64,000 bases of DNA, from the NCBI GenBank assembly GCA_943789365.1, contig CALSTV010000001.1:1054001-1118000 (forward strand), in the 5' to 3' direction. The notes beneath the pieces are model-generated. The model saw only the letters and a program-made list of their open reading frames with translations. It was not told the DNA's origin and searched no databases. Source of the DNA: an uncultured Flavobacteriaceae bacterium. Lineage in GTDB: Bacteria > Bacteroidota > Bacteroidia > Flavobacteriales > Flavobacteriaceae. A program made the translations under genes and the position numbers. Shown here piece by piece: positions 9,286 through 19,600 of this stretch (positions are counted from its first letter, which is position 1; each line of letters begins with the position of its first letter).

Positions 9286-9315
9286 TTGCTACCTCAACTT
9301 AAAATTGTAATTTTG
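9286..9315 (+). promoter_or_regulatory. dxs promoter
   Basis: TTG (9286-9288), 19-bp spacer, TAATTTTG (9308-9315): an exact match to the Bacteroidota -33/-7 pattern. The GTG start codon of dxs begins four bases after the -7 element, so the transcript probably starts at or next to the start codon. Confidence 0.72.
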
Positions 9316-9319
9316 CCGT

Positions 9320-11104
9320 GTGAAGGAAAACCTATTAAAACATATATACGAACCTCAGGACCTAAAAAAAATCCCTGTAGAAAAATTACCACAGGTAGCA
9401 GAAGAATTGAGAACATTCATTATTTCTGTACTAGCTACTAAAGCAGGCCATCTAGGCGCAAGTCTTGGTGTTGTAGAATTAACTCTCGCCATACATTATG
9501 TTTTTAACACCCCTAATGACGTTCTTATTTGGGATGTAGGCCACCAGGCTTATGCACACAAAATAATCACTGGTAGAAAAGAAAAATTCCACACCCATAG
9601 ACAGCTAAATGGAATCAGTGGTTTTCCTAAAAGAGCTGAAAGTAAGTACGATGCTTTTGGCACAGGTCATTCATCTACTTCAATTTCTGCCGCCTTAGGA
9701 ATGGCAATGGCTTCTCAAATAAATGGAGACACTCATAAACAACATATTGCTGTAATTGGCGATGCTTCTATTGCTTCTGGAATGGCTTTTGAAGGTCTCA
9801 ATCATGCAGGTGTTAGTAAAGCCAATCTGTTGGTTATCCTCAATGATAATTCCATGGGGATTGACCCAAGTGTAGGCGCCTTAAAAGACTATTTATTAAA
9901 AGCTAATATTGGACAAAAATCCAATGGAAGCAACATGATTGAAGCCTTAAACTTCAATTACGCTGGCCCCATTGATGGTCATAACCTCCCATCGCTTTTA
10001 AAAGAATTAAAGCGACTTCAACAAATTGAAGGCCCTAAGTTCTTACACATTGTTACCACAAAAGGTAAGGGACTTAAAAAAGCAGAACAAGACCAAATTA
10101 AGTACCACGCACCCGGGAAATTTGACAAAGACACCGGTGAAATTCAAATAGCATCAACTCCAAACAAAGCGCCGAAATATCAAGATGTATTTGGACATAC
10201 TTTGGTAGAACTGGCAACAACCAATAAAAAAATCGTTGGGATTACACCTGCCATGCCAACTGGAAGCTCTTTGAAATACATGATTGAGGCCTTTCCTGAA
10301 CGCGCTTTTGACGTTGGTATTGCTGAGCAACATGCGGTGACATTAGCTGCAGGAATGGCTGCTCAAGGTTTGGTTCCCTATTGCGCTATTTATTCAACCT
10401 TTCTACAGCGAGCATACGACCAAATCATACACGACGTAGCTATTCAAAACTTACCGGTTGTGTTTTGCTTAGACAGGGCTGGTTTGGTAGGCGAAGATGG
10501 CGCCACACATCACGGTGTATTTGACATCAGCTATTTGAGATGTATTCCCAATTTAATTGTCTGTGCACCTATGAACGAAATTGAATTGAGAAACTTACTA
10601 TATACTGCTCAGTTAAAAGGCCTGGAACATCCTATTGCCATTCGCTACCCTAGAGGACAAAGTACACGAGAAGATTGGAAACTTCCTTTTGAAAAAATAC
10701 AAATTGGCAAAGGAAATACTTTGAAAAAGGGAAGTAAAATTGCCGTGCTAACTATAGGTACAATAGGTAACAGTGTAAAAGCTGCAATCAATTCGCTTGA
10801 CCTTATAGAGCAGGAAATGATAGCACATTACAACATGTTATTTATCAAACCTTTAGACGCCGTATTATTAGCCCATATTTTCGATAATTATGACACGATA
10901 CTTACTTTCGAAGACCACGCTGTAACCGGAGGTTTTGGGAGTACTATTCTAGAATTTGCAGCTGATAAAAATTATCAAAACAAGCACATTGATATTGTTG
11001 GTATCCCAGATAATTTCATCGACCATGGAACTGTTTCTGAATTGAATAAAAGCATCTCATTAGATATAGCATCCATAAAAAAAAGATTACAGTCAAAATT
11101 ATGA
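9320..11104 (+). CDS. dxs: 1-deoxy-D-xylulose-5-phosphate synthase
   Basis: TPP enzyme that condenses pyruvate and glyceraldehyde 3-phosphate, the first step of the MEP isoprenoid pathway. 594 residues, somewhat shorter than the ~620 typical of proteobacteria. Visible signatures: GHQAYAHKIITGR, GTGHSSTSISAALGMA, the TPP/Mg region GDASIASGMAFEGLNHAG with NDNSMGI, and the transketolase pyrimidine-binding part GIAEQHAVTLAAGMA and DRAGLVGEDGATHHGVFD. The start is GTG at 9320; the -7 element ends at 9315, which rules out any start further upstream. It is followed 43 bp later by the DUF3078 gene. Confidence 0.95.
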   Translation: MKENLLKHIYEPQDLKKIPVEKLPQVAEELRTFIISVLATKAGHLGASLGVVELTLAIHYVFNTPNDVLIWDVGHQAYAHKIITGRKEKFHTHRQLNGISGFPKRAESKYDAFGTGHSSTSISAALGMAMASQINGDTHKQHIAVIGDASIASGMAFEGLNHAGVSKANLLVILNDNSMGIDPSVGALKDYLLKANIGQKSNGSNMIEALNFNYAGPIDGHNLPSLLKELKRLQQIEGPKFLHIVTTKGKGLKKAEQDQIKYHAPGKFDKDTGEIQIASTPNKAPKYQDVFGHTLVELATTNKKIVGITPAMPTGSSLKYMIEAFPERAFDVGIAEQHAVTLAAGMAAQGLVPYCAIYSTFLQRAYDQIIHDVAIQNLPVVFCLDRAGLVGEDGATHHGVFDISYLRCIPNLIVCAPMNEIELRNLLYTAQLKGLEHPIAIRYPRGQSTREDWKLPFEKIQIGKGNTLKKGSKIAVLTIGTIGNSVKAAINSLDLIEQEMIAHYNMLFIKPLDAVLLAHIFDNYDTILTFEDHAVTGGFGSTILEFAADKNYQNKHIDIVGIPDNFIDHGTVSELNKSISLDIASIKKRLQSKL

Positions 11105-11147
11105 ACGATTTTGGCACTTTTTTTGATGACTAGTATTTTTTTAAATT

Positions 11148-12083
11148 ATGAAACTACGATATCTTTCTTTCTTATTTTTTTCCATTAGCTCCCTAGGCTA
11201 TGGAAATATCAGCAAAGACTCAATTACAATTGCAAAAGATTCGGTAAACACTCCACTTTGGTCTCATAAACGAACTGCAGGAATATTACTCACCCAAACT
11301 TCCTTTGTGAACTGGAGTGCAGGAGGGGCAAATTCGGTAGCAGGAACCGCTCTTTTGGACGTTGAATACAACTATAAAAAGAATCGTCTTTTTTGGAATA
11401 ATAAGTTTAAAGGGCGATTTGGAATCAATAGTGAAGAAGGTGAAAAGCCGAGAAAAACGGATGATGTTATAGAAATCAATTCTAACTTTGGATATCGAAA
11501 GACAGAAGATTCTAATTGGTACAACTCGGCCCGTTTTAATTTTAGATCTCAATTTGCACATGGTTATAAATATCCAGACAGGGAAACTACCATTTCTGAA
11601 TTTTTTGCTCCTGCTTATGTGTTTTTAGGAGTAGGATCTCAATATACATCGAAGAAAAAGGACTATAAGTTTTACATCTCTCCTTTGACTAACAAAACTA
11701 CGATCGTCCTAAATCAAAGATTGGCTAACGACGGCGATTTTGGTGTAAAAAAAGCAGAATACGATGAAGATGGCAATATAATAACCGAGGGAGAAAATTC
11801 AAAAATTGAATTTGGCACCCTACTAACTGGAGAATGGGAACATCAACTCATGGAAAATATCATGATGAACAATAAGTTGATTTTATATTCTGATTTTCTA
11901 AATTCTTTTGGGAATATTGATTTTGACTGGGAACTGAAATTACAACTAAAAGTAAATAAACATGTAAAAGCGAATATTGGCACACATATCATCTATGACG
12001 ATGATGTTGTCGATAAGGAAACAAACACTCCTAAAATCCAGTTAAAACAACTTCTAGGTGTTGGTATGTTTTATGACTTTTAG
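11148..12083 (+). CDS. DUF3078 outer-membrane beta-barrel protein
   Basis: 311 residues with a Sec signal peptide (about 1-19, cleavage near GYG), then a beta-rich sequence of alternating aromatic/polar strands ending in phenylalanine (GVGMFYDF), as expected for an outer-membrane barrel. The segments TQTSFVNWSAGGANSVAGTA and YRKTEDSNWYNSARFNFRSQ match DUF3078, a Bacteroidota family with no assigned function. Its stop overlaps the convergent PorP/SprF gene by four bases (12080-12083). Confidence 0.8.
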   Translation: MKLRYLSFLFFSISSLGYGNISKDSITIAKDSVNTPLWSHKRTAGILLTQTSFVNWSAGGANSVAGTALLDVEYNYKKNRLFWNNKFKGRFGINSEEGEKPRKTDDVIEINSNFGYRKTEDSNWYNSARFNFRSQFAHGYKYPDRETTISEFFAPAYVFLGVGSQYTSKKKDYKFYISPLTNKTTIVLNQRLANDGDFGVKKAEYDEDGNIITEGENSKIEFGTLLTGEWEHQLMENIMMNNKLILYSDFLNSFGNIDFDWELKLQLKVNKHVKANIGTHIIYDDDVVDKETNTPKIQLKQLLGVGMFYDF

Positions 12084-12970
12084 AATTTAAACCGCACCAT
12101 GAATTCATGTGTTCCTACCGCAATAGCGCTATAGTCTGAGGATGGCGCTTCATAACCATACCCAAAATAAGTAGTATCGATTAGTTTCAACATTACCGAT
12201 GCAATTATTGAAGTATCTAATCTATAGGTGAGCGAAGCTTCTACTTTGTTTGAAAAATCGGCCATTGCACTCACATCAAGTAGCATTTGTTCATCGGTTA
12301 CCACCCTAGAGAAAACAGATGGTGTAAGATCGATCGATTCATTAATTGAGAAACGATAACCACCGCCAAAGTATAGATGTAACTTTTCAACTACACTTTC
12401 TGAATAAATATCATTTGTCCCTAACCTAGGTTTTTGCACCTCACTTAACAATAAATTTGGTACTGACACATTTAAAAAATAACGCTCTCCTTTCAAATAA
12501 GCACCAACACCAAGCAGGGGATTGAAAGTATTTTCATTCCCACTAAACAAAGGGTCATCGACTCCTAATGAATTAAAATCAATTTCATAAATCGCACCAC
12601 CAGCTTTTAACCCAAAATACAAATGAGAATTTCGTGCTATTTGTAGTTTATACGAAACATCGATAGCGACATCTGTTTGCCGAGATATAAATATTTTATC
12701 ATTGATCAGTGATATTCCTATTCCGATGTTATTTTTTAATGCTTTAGAATACGATAGGAACTGCGTAACAGGATCATCTTGTAATTCCAATGATTGTCTT
12801 CGAAATCCAATATTTAATTCACTCTTTTCTGTGGTACCCGCGTAGGCAGGATTGAGCATATTCATGTTATAGGAATACAACAAAAAACTCGGGGACGTTT
12901 CTTGAGCTTTTGAGACAAAAGAAAAAAACAGAAGTATTGAAAACAGAGTACTAATTTTCATATGATTCAT
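12080..12970 (-). CDS. PorP/SprF family type IX secretion membrane protein
   Basis: 296 residues: signal peptide (about 1-22, FFSFVSKAQ), then the family opening SFLLYSYNMNMLNPAYAGTT and barrel strands to the C-terminal FMVRFKF. PorP/SprF proteins sit in the outer membrane; in gliding Flavobacteria SprF is needed for secretion of the type B sorting-domain protein SprB. Here the start is only four bases after the stop of the type B protein gene at 12975-16517, so the two are almost certainly one transcript and this copy is probably dedicated to that cargo. The MKIST methionine at residue 4 is an alternative start. Confidence 0.92.
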   Translation of the reverse strand: MNHMKISTLFSILLFFSFVSKAQETSPSFLLYSYNMNMLNPAYAGTTEKSELNIGFRRQSLELQDDPVTQFLSYSKALKNNIGIGISLINDKIFISRQTDVAIDVSYKLQIARNSHLYFGLKAGGAIYEIDFNSLGVDDPLFSGNENTFNPLLGVGAYLKGERYFLNVSVPNLLLSEVQKPRLGTNDIYSESVVEKLHLYFGGGYRFSINESIDLTPSVFSRVVTDEQMLLDVSAMADFSNKVEASLTYRLDTSIIASVMLKLIDTTYFGYGYEAPSSDYSAIAVGTHEFMVRFKF

Positions 12971-12974
12971 TTTT

Positions 12975-15900
12975 TTAATATTTTATATAAATCCATCCTT
13001 TTTTCACATAGGACGCTGGATAATAGGACGCACTTCGAGGTCCTGATATGATTATATAGGAATACGCTCCTACAGGTAATTTTTGACTTGAACCCACATT
13101 TGACACCCCATTAAATTCATTTAAATAAGGACTTTGTTCAAAGACCAATTCCCCCGATCTATTGTAAATTTTCACGCTATTGTTAGGAAACATTACATCT
13201 ATATCTTCAAGTATCCAAAATTCATTCAAACCATCACCATTTGGCGAAAAGCCTTTTGGCACATCAGAATTAATGACAATATTCTCATCACAAATATCCC
13301 CTATATCGTCATCATCCACATCGTATTGCAGCGGATTTTCTATAAGTGGACAATTGTCGTCTTCATCAAGAACACCGTCGTTGTCATCGTCTAAATCGGA
13401 TACATCACCTTCCCCATCATTATCAGTATCAAGTTGACCTGGATTGTAGTCAAAAGGAGCATTGTCTAAAAAATCGAGAACACCATCATTATCGTCATCA
13501 ATATCGCAAACATCACCTTCTCCGTCTCCGTCGTTATCATCTTGATTTTCACTGGCAAGATAAGGACAATTATCGTTTTCATCAAGAATACCATCATTGT
13601 CGTCGTCAGTATCACATGCATCTCCATCCCCATCATTATCAAAATCCTCTTGTCCTGGATTTGAGACTGTAGGACAGTTATCATCTTGATCTAAAACTCC
13701 GTCGTTATCGGCGTCCTGAACTATTTGCACCTGAAAACTCAGAGATTTGGTTTCGAGAGGAGCAGATGCCATTAATGCTACTTGATAATTTCCTAGAGCA
13801 ATATCAACTGGAAAGCTCAAGGTTATATCGAAACTTCCATTTGCATTGACCTGAATTGGTGACAATGGGTCAAAGGTTGCTGTTGCTCCAGTTGGCATAT
13901 GTAACATACTTAAGGAGACCTCTTCATCAAAGCCCAGTAGCACTTCGTAATCCACAGAAAACACAACATTAGAACCAGGAGAAGTTTCAACTACACTGTT
14001 CTCAGATGACAACACAAAAGTAGGGGTTTCAGAACTAAATACACCTGTAAAAACACCTCTTCCATAAGTCGCTGCCAATACAGCATGTCCTTCTTTTCTA
14101 TATTGTAAATCAGTTACTTTCACATCGCTCATCCCATTGTAAGTTTGTGTCCAATTAGGAGCAGCATCCTGCCAATTTCCAGTCTTCCAAACCCCCAATT
14201 CTGTTCCAATTATCACCTCATTTTTGGCTATTGGATTCTGAAGAATTGCTTTCACGGGAATATCAGGAAAATCACCTTCTTTCTCAGACCATGAAAGACC
14301 TGCATCATCTGAGTACCAAATGTTTTCCACTCCATAATTATGAAAAGTAACCATAATTTCATTTTCACTAGCACCAAATTCAATATCTGATATACTACCT
14401 AAAAAATTAGTCCCTGTAATATCTGTCCATACTGCGTCTGTATCAGCATTTTGAACGCGTAGCAGGGTTCCATTTTCAGTACCTACCAACAAGGTCGTAC
14501 TCGCCATTGTATGTGGTGATACTTTAATTGACGTTGGTGAACTCGACAATAGATTATCTGAGATAGAATTCATCGTAGCCGTTCCGGAAGCCGGAATAGA
14601 AGTCAAATCAGAAAATCGATGCAATCGGTAACTACTAGTACTTCTATCGGTACCATTGGTATATAAAATATCTAAATTACTATCCAAATCAGCCTGATTG
14701 ATAAAATCACCATCTCCATTATCATCTATTATTTTTCGCCAACCGTTTGCATTGAAATCGAACAAATAAACTGCTTCATGATAGACATAATTTACAATCA
14801 AATAATCCTCTCCCTTTTGATCGATAAAACATGCGGCACCATCTCCTCCAAAGATTTCTATACTTTCATCTGGCCCACTAGGATTTGGATTATTTAATAA
14901 CTGTGTTCCATTATCTTGAGAGCCCGCTATAAGATATTCATCTGAAGCTGTAGGTGCAATGGCTGCATGGTAAAATTGTGTTACGTTAAAACTTGAATTT
15001 ACAGCAGCGATTGTTGCGGTATTTGTTGCTGTACTCAAAGAACTAGCATAGTACACACCGCCATCATTCCCAAAAACTGCCTGATTTGAGTTTCCTGGAC
15101 GGAATGTCATAGCATGCTGATCTGCATGTACAAGAGAACATGACAAGTTATTAAGATTGTTATTATTAGACCATTTCGAAATTTGGCTCCATGTATCGCC
15201 TCCATTGGAGGAACGGAACAAATCAATACCTCCAACATACAGGATTGCATCGTTGGTCGGATCTATTTCAATCATTAAATCGTAATAAGCCTGTCCTCTT
15301 GTAAAATCATTCGCATCAATATCAGTATCGGCATCATTAGGCAGCGGAACTTCTTCAAAATTAGAAACGAATGCATCTGTAGTTTTGTATATTTTTGGTA
15401 GCCCTGAACTATTTCTCGTCAAAGCATATACCAAATTCGGGTCTGTAGTAGATAGCTCAATTTCTGTCCTTAAGGTATTAGGAATCACCTTTTGGCTAAC
15501 AAATGTATTTCCATCTGTAGATTTTAGAATGGCGCCACCTAAATCGCCATAATAATTTCCAGTTGTTGACATCCAAAGACTATTATCTGATGCTATTTCG
15601 AAATCATTGGGCTGTTGTGTATGCCCATTGATAGTAGGTACTATAGGCTTTGACCAATTCACACCGCCATCAACCGATTTAAAAACTCCATAATCTGATC
15701 CTGCTCCTAAAAAGGTTGTCAATTCACCACCATATCTCCAGTAACTAGCACCCACAGCAACAAATACTTCAGTAGATCCACTATGATCCCAAGCAATAAT
15801 ATCTTGCACAAAGTACTCACCTGGCACTACTCGTTGACTTCCAATAAAAGTAGGACCGTCATTTCCTCCAAAAATTAATTGCCAACTGATACCGCCATCG

Positions 15901-16517
15901 GAAGATTTATATACACCGTTTCCAGTGACTGCTCCAGCAGTATACAATTCGCCAGTACCTAAATACATAATATTTGAATTGTTAGGATCATAAGTCATAC
16001 AGTTTACAGCCATGTTTCCAGGTACATTTGTGACTCTACTCCAAGGTGAACTGCTATTTGTAATATCGTCATTTACCCACAAACCACCACTTACACCACC
16101 GGCAAACACACGTTTGTTGGTAAGGTCATTTGGTTCGAACATTACAACACGTGTTCTTCCACCTACATTGTTCGGCCCCCTTTCTACCCAAGGATTGTCT
16201 AAGCCATCTCCCGGCGTTTTATTCTGAATAGTATTCGATAATAAGCGATTTTGAAGTGCTAAAACTTTTTGAGGTTCGGGCCTCCCAGTTGCGGGATTCA
16301 TAGTTAACTCCCATTCGCGTTCAAAATATTTATTTGGAGGCAACCCTTTGGATTTTCGCTCTTTTTTAGAAATTTTTAAGGTTTTTTGAAAAGGGCTGTT
16401 ATCTAAAAACATTTGATGACTTTTCTTAAGTTCATTAATAGAACTCGTACCCATATTGATCCATGTTAAAAATAGAACAACGGTAAAAACAACGACAACA
16501 CCTATAGTTTTTTTCAT
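12975..16517 (-). CDS. Giant secreted beta-propeller protein with TSP3 repeats and T9SS type B sorting domain
   Basis: 1180 residues from the ATG at 16517. The open frame extends to 16577, but that would begin upstream of the promoter at 16533-16561. Order: N-terminal signal anchor/signal peptide (MKKTIGVVVVFTVVLFL); a conserved pre-region ending PPNKYFEREWELTMNP; sortilin/BNR-like propeller repeats (YKSSDGGISW, FKSVDGGVNW, YSDDAGLSWSEKEGD) to about residue 830; an immunoglobulin-like stretch; acidic thrombospondin type 3 calcium repeats (about 932-1077); and a gliding-motility-type (type B) C-terminal domain with PKGFSPNGDGLNEFWILED and VKIYNRSGELVFEQSPYLNEF. It is exported by T9SS to the cell surface or medium. 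Paralogue of 16617-20051; PorP/SprF follows at once. Ligand or enzymatic role unknown. Confidence 0.9.
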   Translation of the reverse strand: MKKTIGVVVVFTVVLFLTWINMGTSSINELKKSHQMFLDNSPFQKTLKISKKERKSKGLPPNKYFEREWELTMNPATGRPEPQKVLALQNRLLSNTIQNKTPGDGLDNPWVERGPNNVGGRTRVVMFEPNDLTNKRVFAGGVSGGLWVNDDITNSSSPWSRVTNVPGNMAVNCMTYDPNNSNIMYLGTGELYTAGAVTGNGVYKSSDGGISWQLIFGGNDGPTFIGSQRVVPGEYFVQDIIAWDHSGSTEVFVAVGASYWRYGGELTTFLGAGSDYGVFKSVDGGVNWSKPIVPTINGHTQQPNDFEIASDNSLWMSTTGNYYGDLGGAILKSTDGNTFVSQKVIPNTLRTEIELSTTDPNLVYALTRNSSGLPKIYKTTDAFVSNFEEVPLPNDADTDIDANDFTRGQAYYDLMIEIDPTNDAILYVGGIDLFRSSNGGDTWSQISKWSNNNNLNNLSCSLVHADQHAMTFRPGNSNQAVFGNDGGVYYASSLSTATNTATIAAVNSSFNVTQFYHAAIAPTASDEYLIAGSQDNGTQLLNNPNPSGPDESIEIFGGDGAACFIDQKGEDYLIVNYVYHEAVYLFDFNANGWRKIIDDNGDGDFINQADLDSNLDILYTNGTDRSTSSYRLHRFSDLTSIPASGTATMNSISDNLLSSSPTSIKVSPHTMASTTLLVGTENGTLLRVQNADTDAVWTDITGTNFLGSISDIEFGASENEIMVTFHNYGVENIWYSDDAGLSWSEKEGDFPDIPVKAILQNPIAKNEVIIGTELGVWKTGNWQDAAPNWTQTYNGMSDVKVTDLQYRKEGHAVLAATYGRGVFTGVFSSETPTFVLSSENSVVETSPGSNVVFSVDYEVLLGFDEEVSLSMLHMPTGATATFDPLSPIQVNANGSFDITLSFPVDIALGNYQVALMASAPLETKSLSFQVQIVQDADNDGVLDQDDNCPTVSNPGQEDFDNDGDGDACDTDDDNDGILDENDNCPYLASENQDDNDGDGEGDVCDIDDDNDGVLDFLDNAPFDYNPGQLDTDNDGEGDVSDLDDDNDGVLDEDDNCPLIENPLQYDVDDDDIGDICDENIVINSDVPKGFSPNGDGLNEFWILEDIDVMFPNNSVKIYNRSGELVFEQSPYLNEFNGVSNVGSSQKLPVGAYSYIIISGPRSASYYPASYVKKGWIYIKY
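13285..13720 (-). repeat. Thrombospondin type 3 calcium-binding repeat tract
   Basis: Inside the type B protein: several units of DxDxDG...DNCP type (DADNDGVLDQDDNCP, DTDDDNDGILDENDNCP, DIDDDNDGVLDFLDNAP, DLDDDNDGVLDEDDNCP). One unit has DNAP in place of DNCP. Such repeats bind Ca2+ and form a stiff spacer before the sorting domain. Confidence 0.9.
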
Positions 16518-16532
16518 ATAAATAGCTAAACT

Positions 16533-16561
16533 CAAATATACAATATCAGTGGCAATTCCAA
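16533..16561 (-). promoter_or_regulatory. Promoter of the type B propeller gene
   Basis: Read on the minus strand: TTG (16561-16559), 18-bp spacer, TATATTTG (16540-16533), 15 bp before the ATG at 16517. It lies between the two paralogues, so the type B/PorP pair can be transcribed without the type A gene. Confidence 0.6.
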
Positions 16562-16616
16562 TAACCTGTATAGACAATTATTTATCTAAATATAAACTAT
16601 TTTATAGGTATGCTTA

Positions 16617-19600
16617 CTATTTTATTATTACTTCAATAATCTCTGTTCCTGAATTACTTCTACATTTCATTCGGTAAAGTCCCGTCGATAAATGACTTAG
16701 ATCAATAAACAATTTAGTTGTTCCGTTTAAAAAAACCGTATCTTGATAAACGCTATTACCTGAAGAAGTAAAGACTTCAATATGGGTGTTTCCGAAATTG
16801 GCTGTTGCACTAATATAAAACACCCCTGAAGAAATGGTAGGATAAACAACCATTTTTCCATTGATATCATTGAGTTGTTCGCTCCCTAAAAGACTTGAGG
16901 TTCTAAATGTTTTAGTTGGACAATAGGTTGCATCGCAATGATTCTCAGCTAGAACTCTCCAATAATATTGGGTATCAACTACAAAGTCATTCTCATTGGT
17001 ATAGAAGTTATTGAATGTAGTGGCAGTATCAAACAACGTTGAAAATTGAGCTGATTCGGAAATTTCAATGGTATAAGAGGTAGCACCTTCCACGATGTCC
17101 CATTCGAATGAGAAAACACCAGGAGGTGTAATCTCATTGTCTGCAGGCTCCAATGAACTGAACATCCCAACCGGTTCCTGAACTTGTATAACAAAGTCTG
17201 TATACATTCTTTCTGTGGATTGTTCATAGGCATATATCCGAAAAAAATGTGCTCCGAGTGCTACGGAGTTATCTTGAATTCCTGAAATAGTTAATGAACA
17301 ATCGGGAAACGCCGAAAAATTAAAGGAACCACTAACCTTACCCGATAAACTTTCTGGAAAACCAATAAATAAATTTGTTAAGTTGCTATAATCTCCGATG
17401 ACTGAAAAATTGAAGACTGCTTCATTACCACATGTTGAGACTATACTATTATTGAGCACTATAAAATAGGCATTCGATTCGGTCTCAGCTCTAAAATCAC
17501 CTGTAAACAAACCTCTTCCAAAGGTAGTTGCCAAAACACTATTGTCTGTTTCCCTTCTATCTAAATCAACCACTTTAACATCACGCATTCCATTATGGGA
17601 ACGTGTCCAGTTTGGATTCGGCTCCTGAAAATTCGAAGTTGTCCACACACCCAGATCGGTACCTATGATAGCTTCATTTTCCGCCAATGGATTTGGCAGA
17701 ATGCATTTGACCGGAAAGTCGGGCAAATCTCCTTCTTTAGAGCTCCATGAAACCCCAGCGTTTGTAGTCATCCAAATATTGGTGACGTTATAATTATGAA
17801 GTGTTACAATAATTTCATCTTCAGAGTTTCCAAATTCGATATCTGAGATACTTCCAATAAAAAAACCATCATCACCAAAAGTAAAAGGTCCGTTCATATC
17901 TTCCCAACAAATAAGGCTTGTATTGAGTTCATTTGCCTTAGAAATTTTTAACAATTTACCATTTTCAGTTCCGACCAACAATGTGGTACTTTTTGTAGTA
18001 AAAGGTGACACTTTAAAAGCAGTTGGCCATCCCGTTAACAATTCGTTTGTAAGTACTTTCTTTTCAGCTGTGTCGGTTCCAAGCATATATCTGTTAATTC
18101 GTATAGCCTCATCATATATCGAGCCATTGGCAAATAAAATATCTTTATTAGAATCTAGCGCAGCCTGATTGATAAAATCACCTTCTTCATTATGTTCATC
18201 TTCATTTATATGGTACCCATATCCCGTGTAAGGTATTTCTAGATAGGCATAGTTATTATGAACATAAGAAACTACCATATATTCCCCTTCTTTATCAATA
18301 GCACAAAAAGCGCCATCTCCACCTAAAGCAATTGTCCCTGGATTGACAGTAGACGAGTTGAATTCAATGAATTGTGTCCCATTATCTTGCGCCCCAGCAA
18401 CGGCGATTTCGTAAGCTAAATCTTGCCCATAGCCTCCATAGTAGAATTGAGTGACGTTATAATTGACGTTTCTAGCGCCGAATACATCTGAAGTCGCTGC
18501 CGTCGATAGACTTGTAGTAAAATACACCCCACCGTCATTTCCAAATACTGCCTGATTGGAATCTCCAGGTCTGAATACCATCGCATGCTGGTCTGCATGT
18601 ACAAGAGAACAGGTCAAATCATCTAGAAGGTTGTTATTTGACCATTTCGAAATCTGTTGCCAATCTGAACTCTCATCCGCATCGGTACCTTGGGTGGTTC
18701 GAAATAAGTCAATACCACCAACATATAAAATTGCATCATCGGTTGGATCTACTTCAATCATTAAATTGTAAAAATCTTGATATCTGGCAAAATCATCTTC
18801 AGGAATCCCTTCATCAACATCAATAGGTTTTGCCAGTTCTAAAACAGAAGTAAAGGCATTTGTAGTTGCATAAATATGAGGCACGTTATCAGTTCCTTCT
18901 GTCAAGGCATATAGTTTGTCTTTATTTGAAGAAGAAACTGCCAACTCTACACGATTGGAGTTAGCCAAAAGTGTTTTTTGCGTCCAGGAAATTCCATCTG
19001 TAGAATGAAAGATTCTACCTCCTCCTTCATAACTTACACCAAAAGTAGAGATAGTACCCATCCAAAGGGAATTGTCTGCACCGATTTTAAAATCATTTGG
19101 AATATAATACAATGGGTATGAAGTTTCACCAAGCTCTAAATAATACGCCATATTGGCAGCTTCATCACGCGTCCACGAAGCGCCTCCATCAGTAGATTTA
19201 TATAAACCTGCTGTGTCTAAGCCCAACCAATTTAAGGGACCAGCGTCTGCATAACCACCGGCTCCTACCCCAAGAAAAATTTCGGTACTCCCATTAGTAT
19301 CCCATGCAATGATATCATTGATATAGAACACACCCGCAAGAACTGAAATAATATCTTTACTTAAATCTCCTACAATATAATCCACAGAAATAGATGTCCA
19401 GTTAAGCCCACCATCAATTGTTTTATATACACCATTTCCAACGGCCGCACCAGAGGTATATTGTTCTCCTGTTCCCAAATACCAAATATTAGCGTTATTC
19501 GGATCAACTGTGATGCAAGAAATATTCATATTACTAGGCACACCAGATACTTCGGTCCATGAACTGCTAGGATCGGTGATATCGTCATTCTTCCAGAGAC

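Noticed and set aside
13134-13672. Plus-strand frames opposite the TSP3 repeats
   Set aside because: Low-complexity shadows (His/Arg- or Ser-rich) of the acidic Asp-rich repeats on the other strand.
16518-16577. Upstream start of the type B propeller protein
   Set aside because: A -33/-7 promoter lies inside the extension, and the signal sequence begins at the ATG at 16517.
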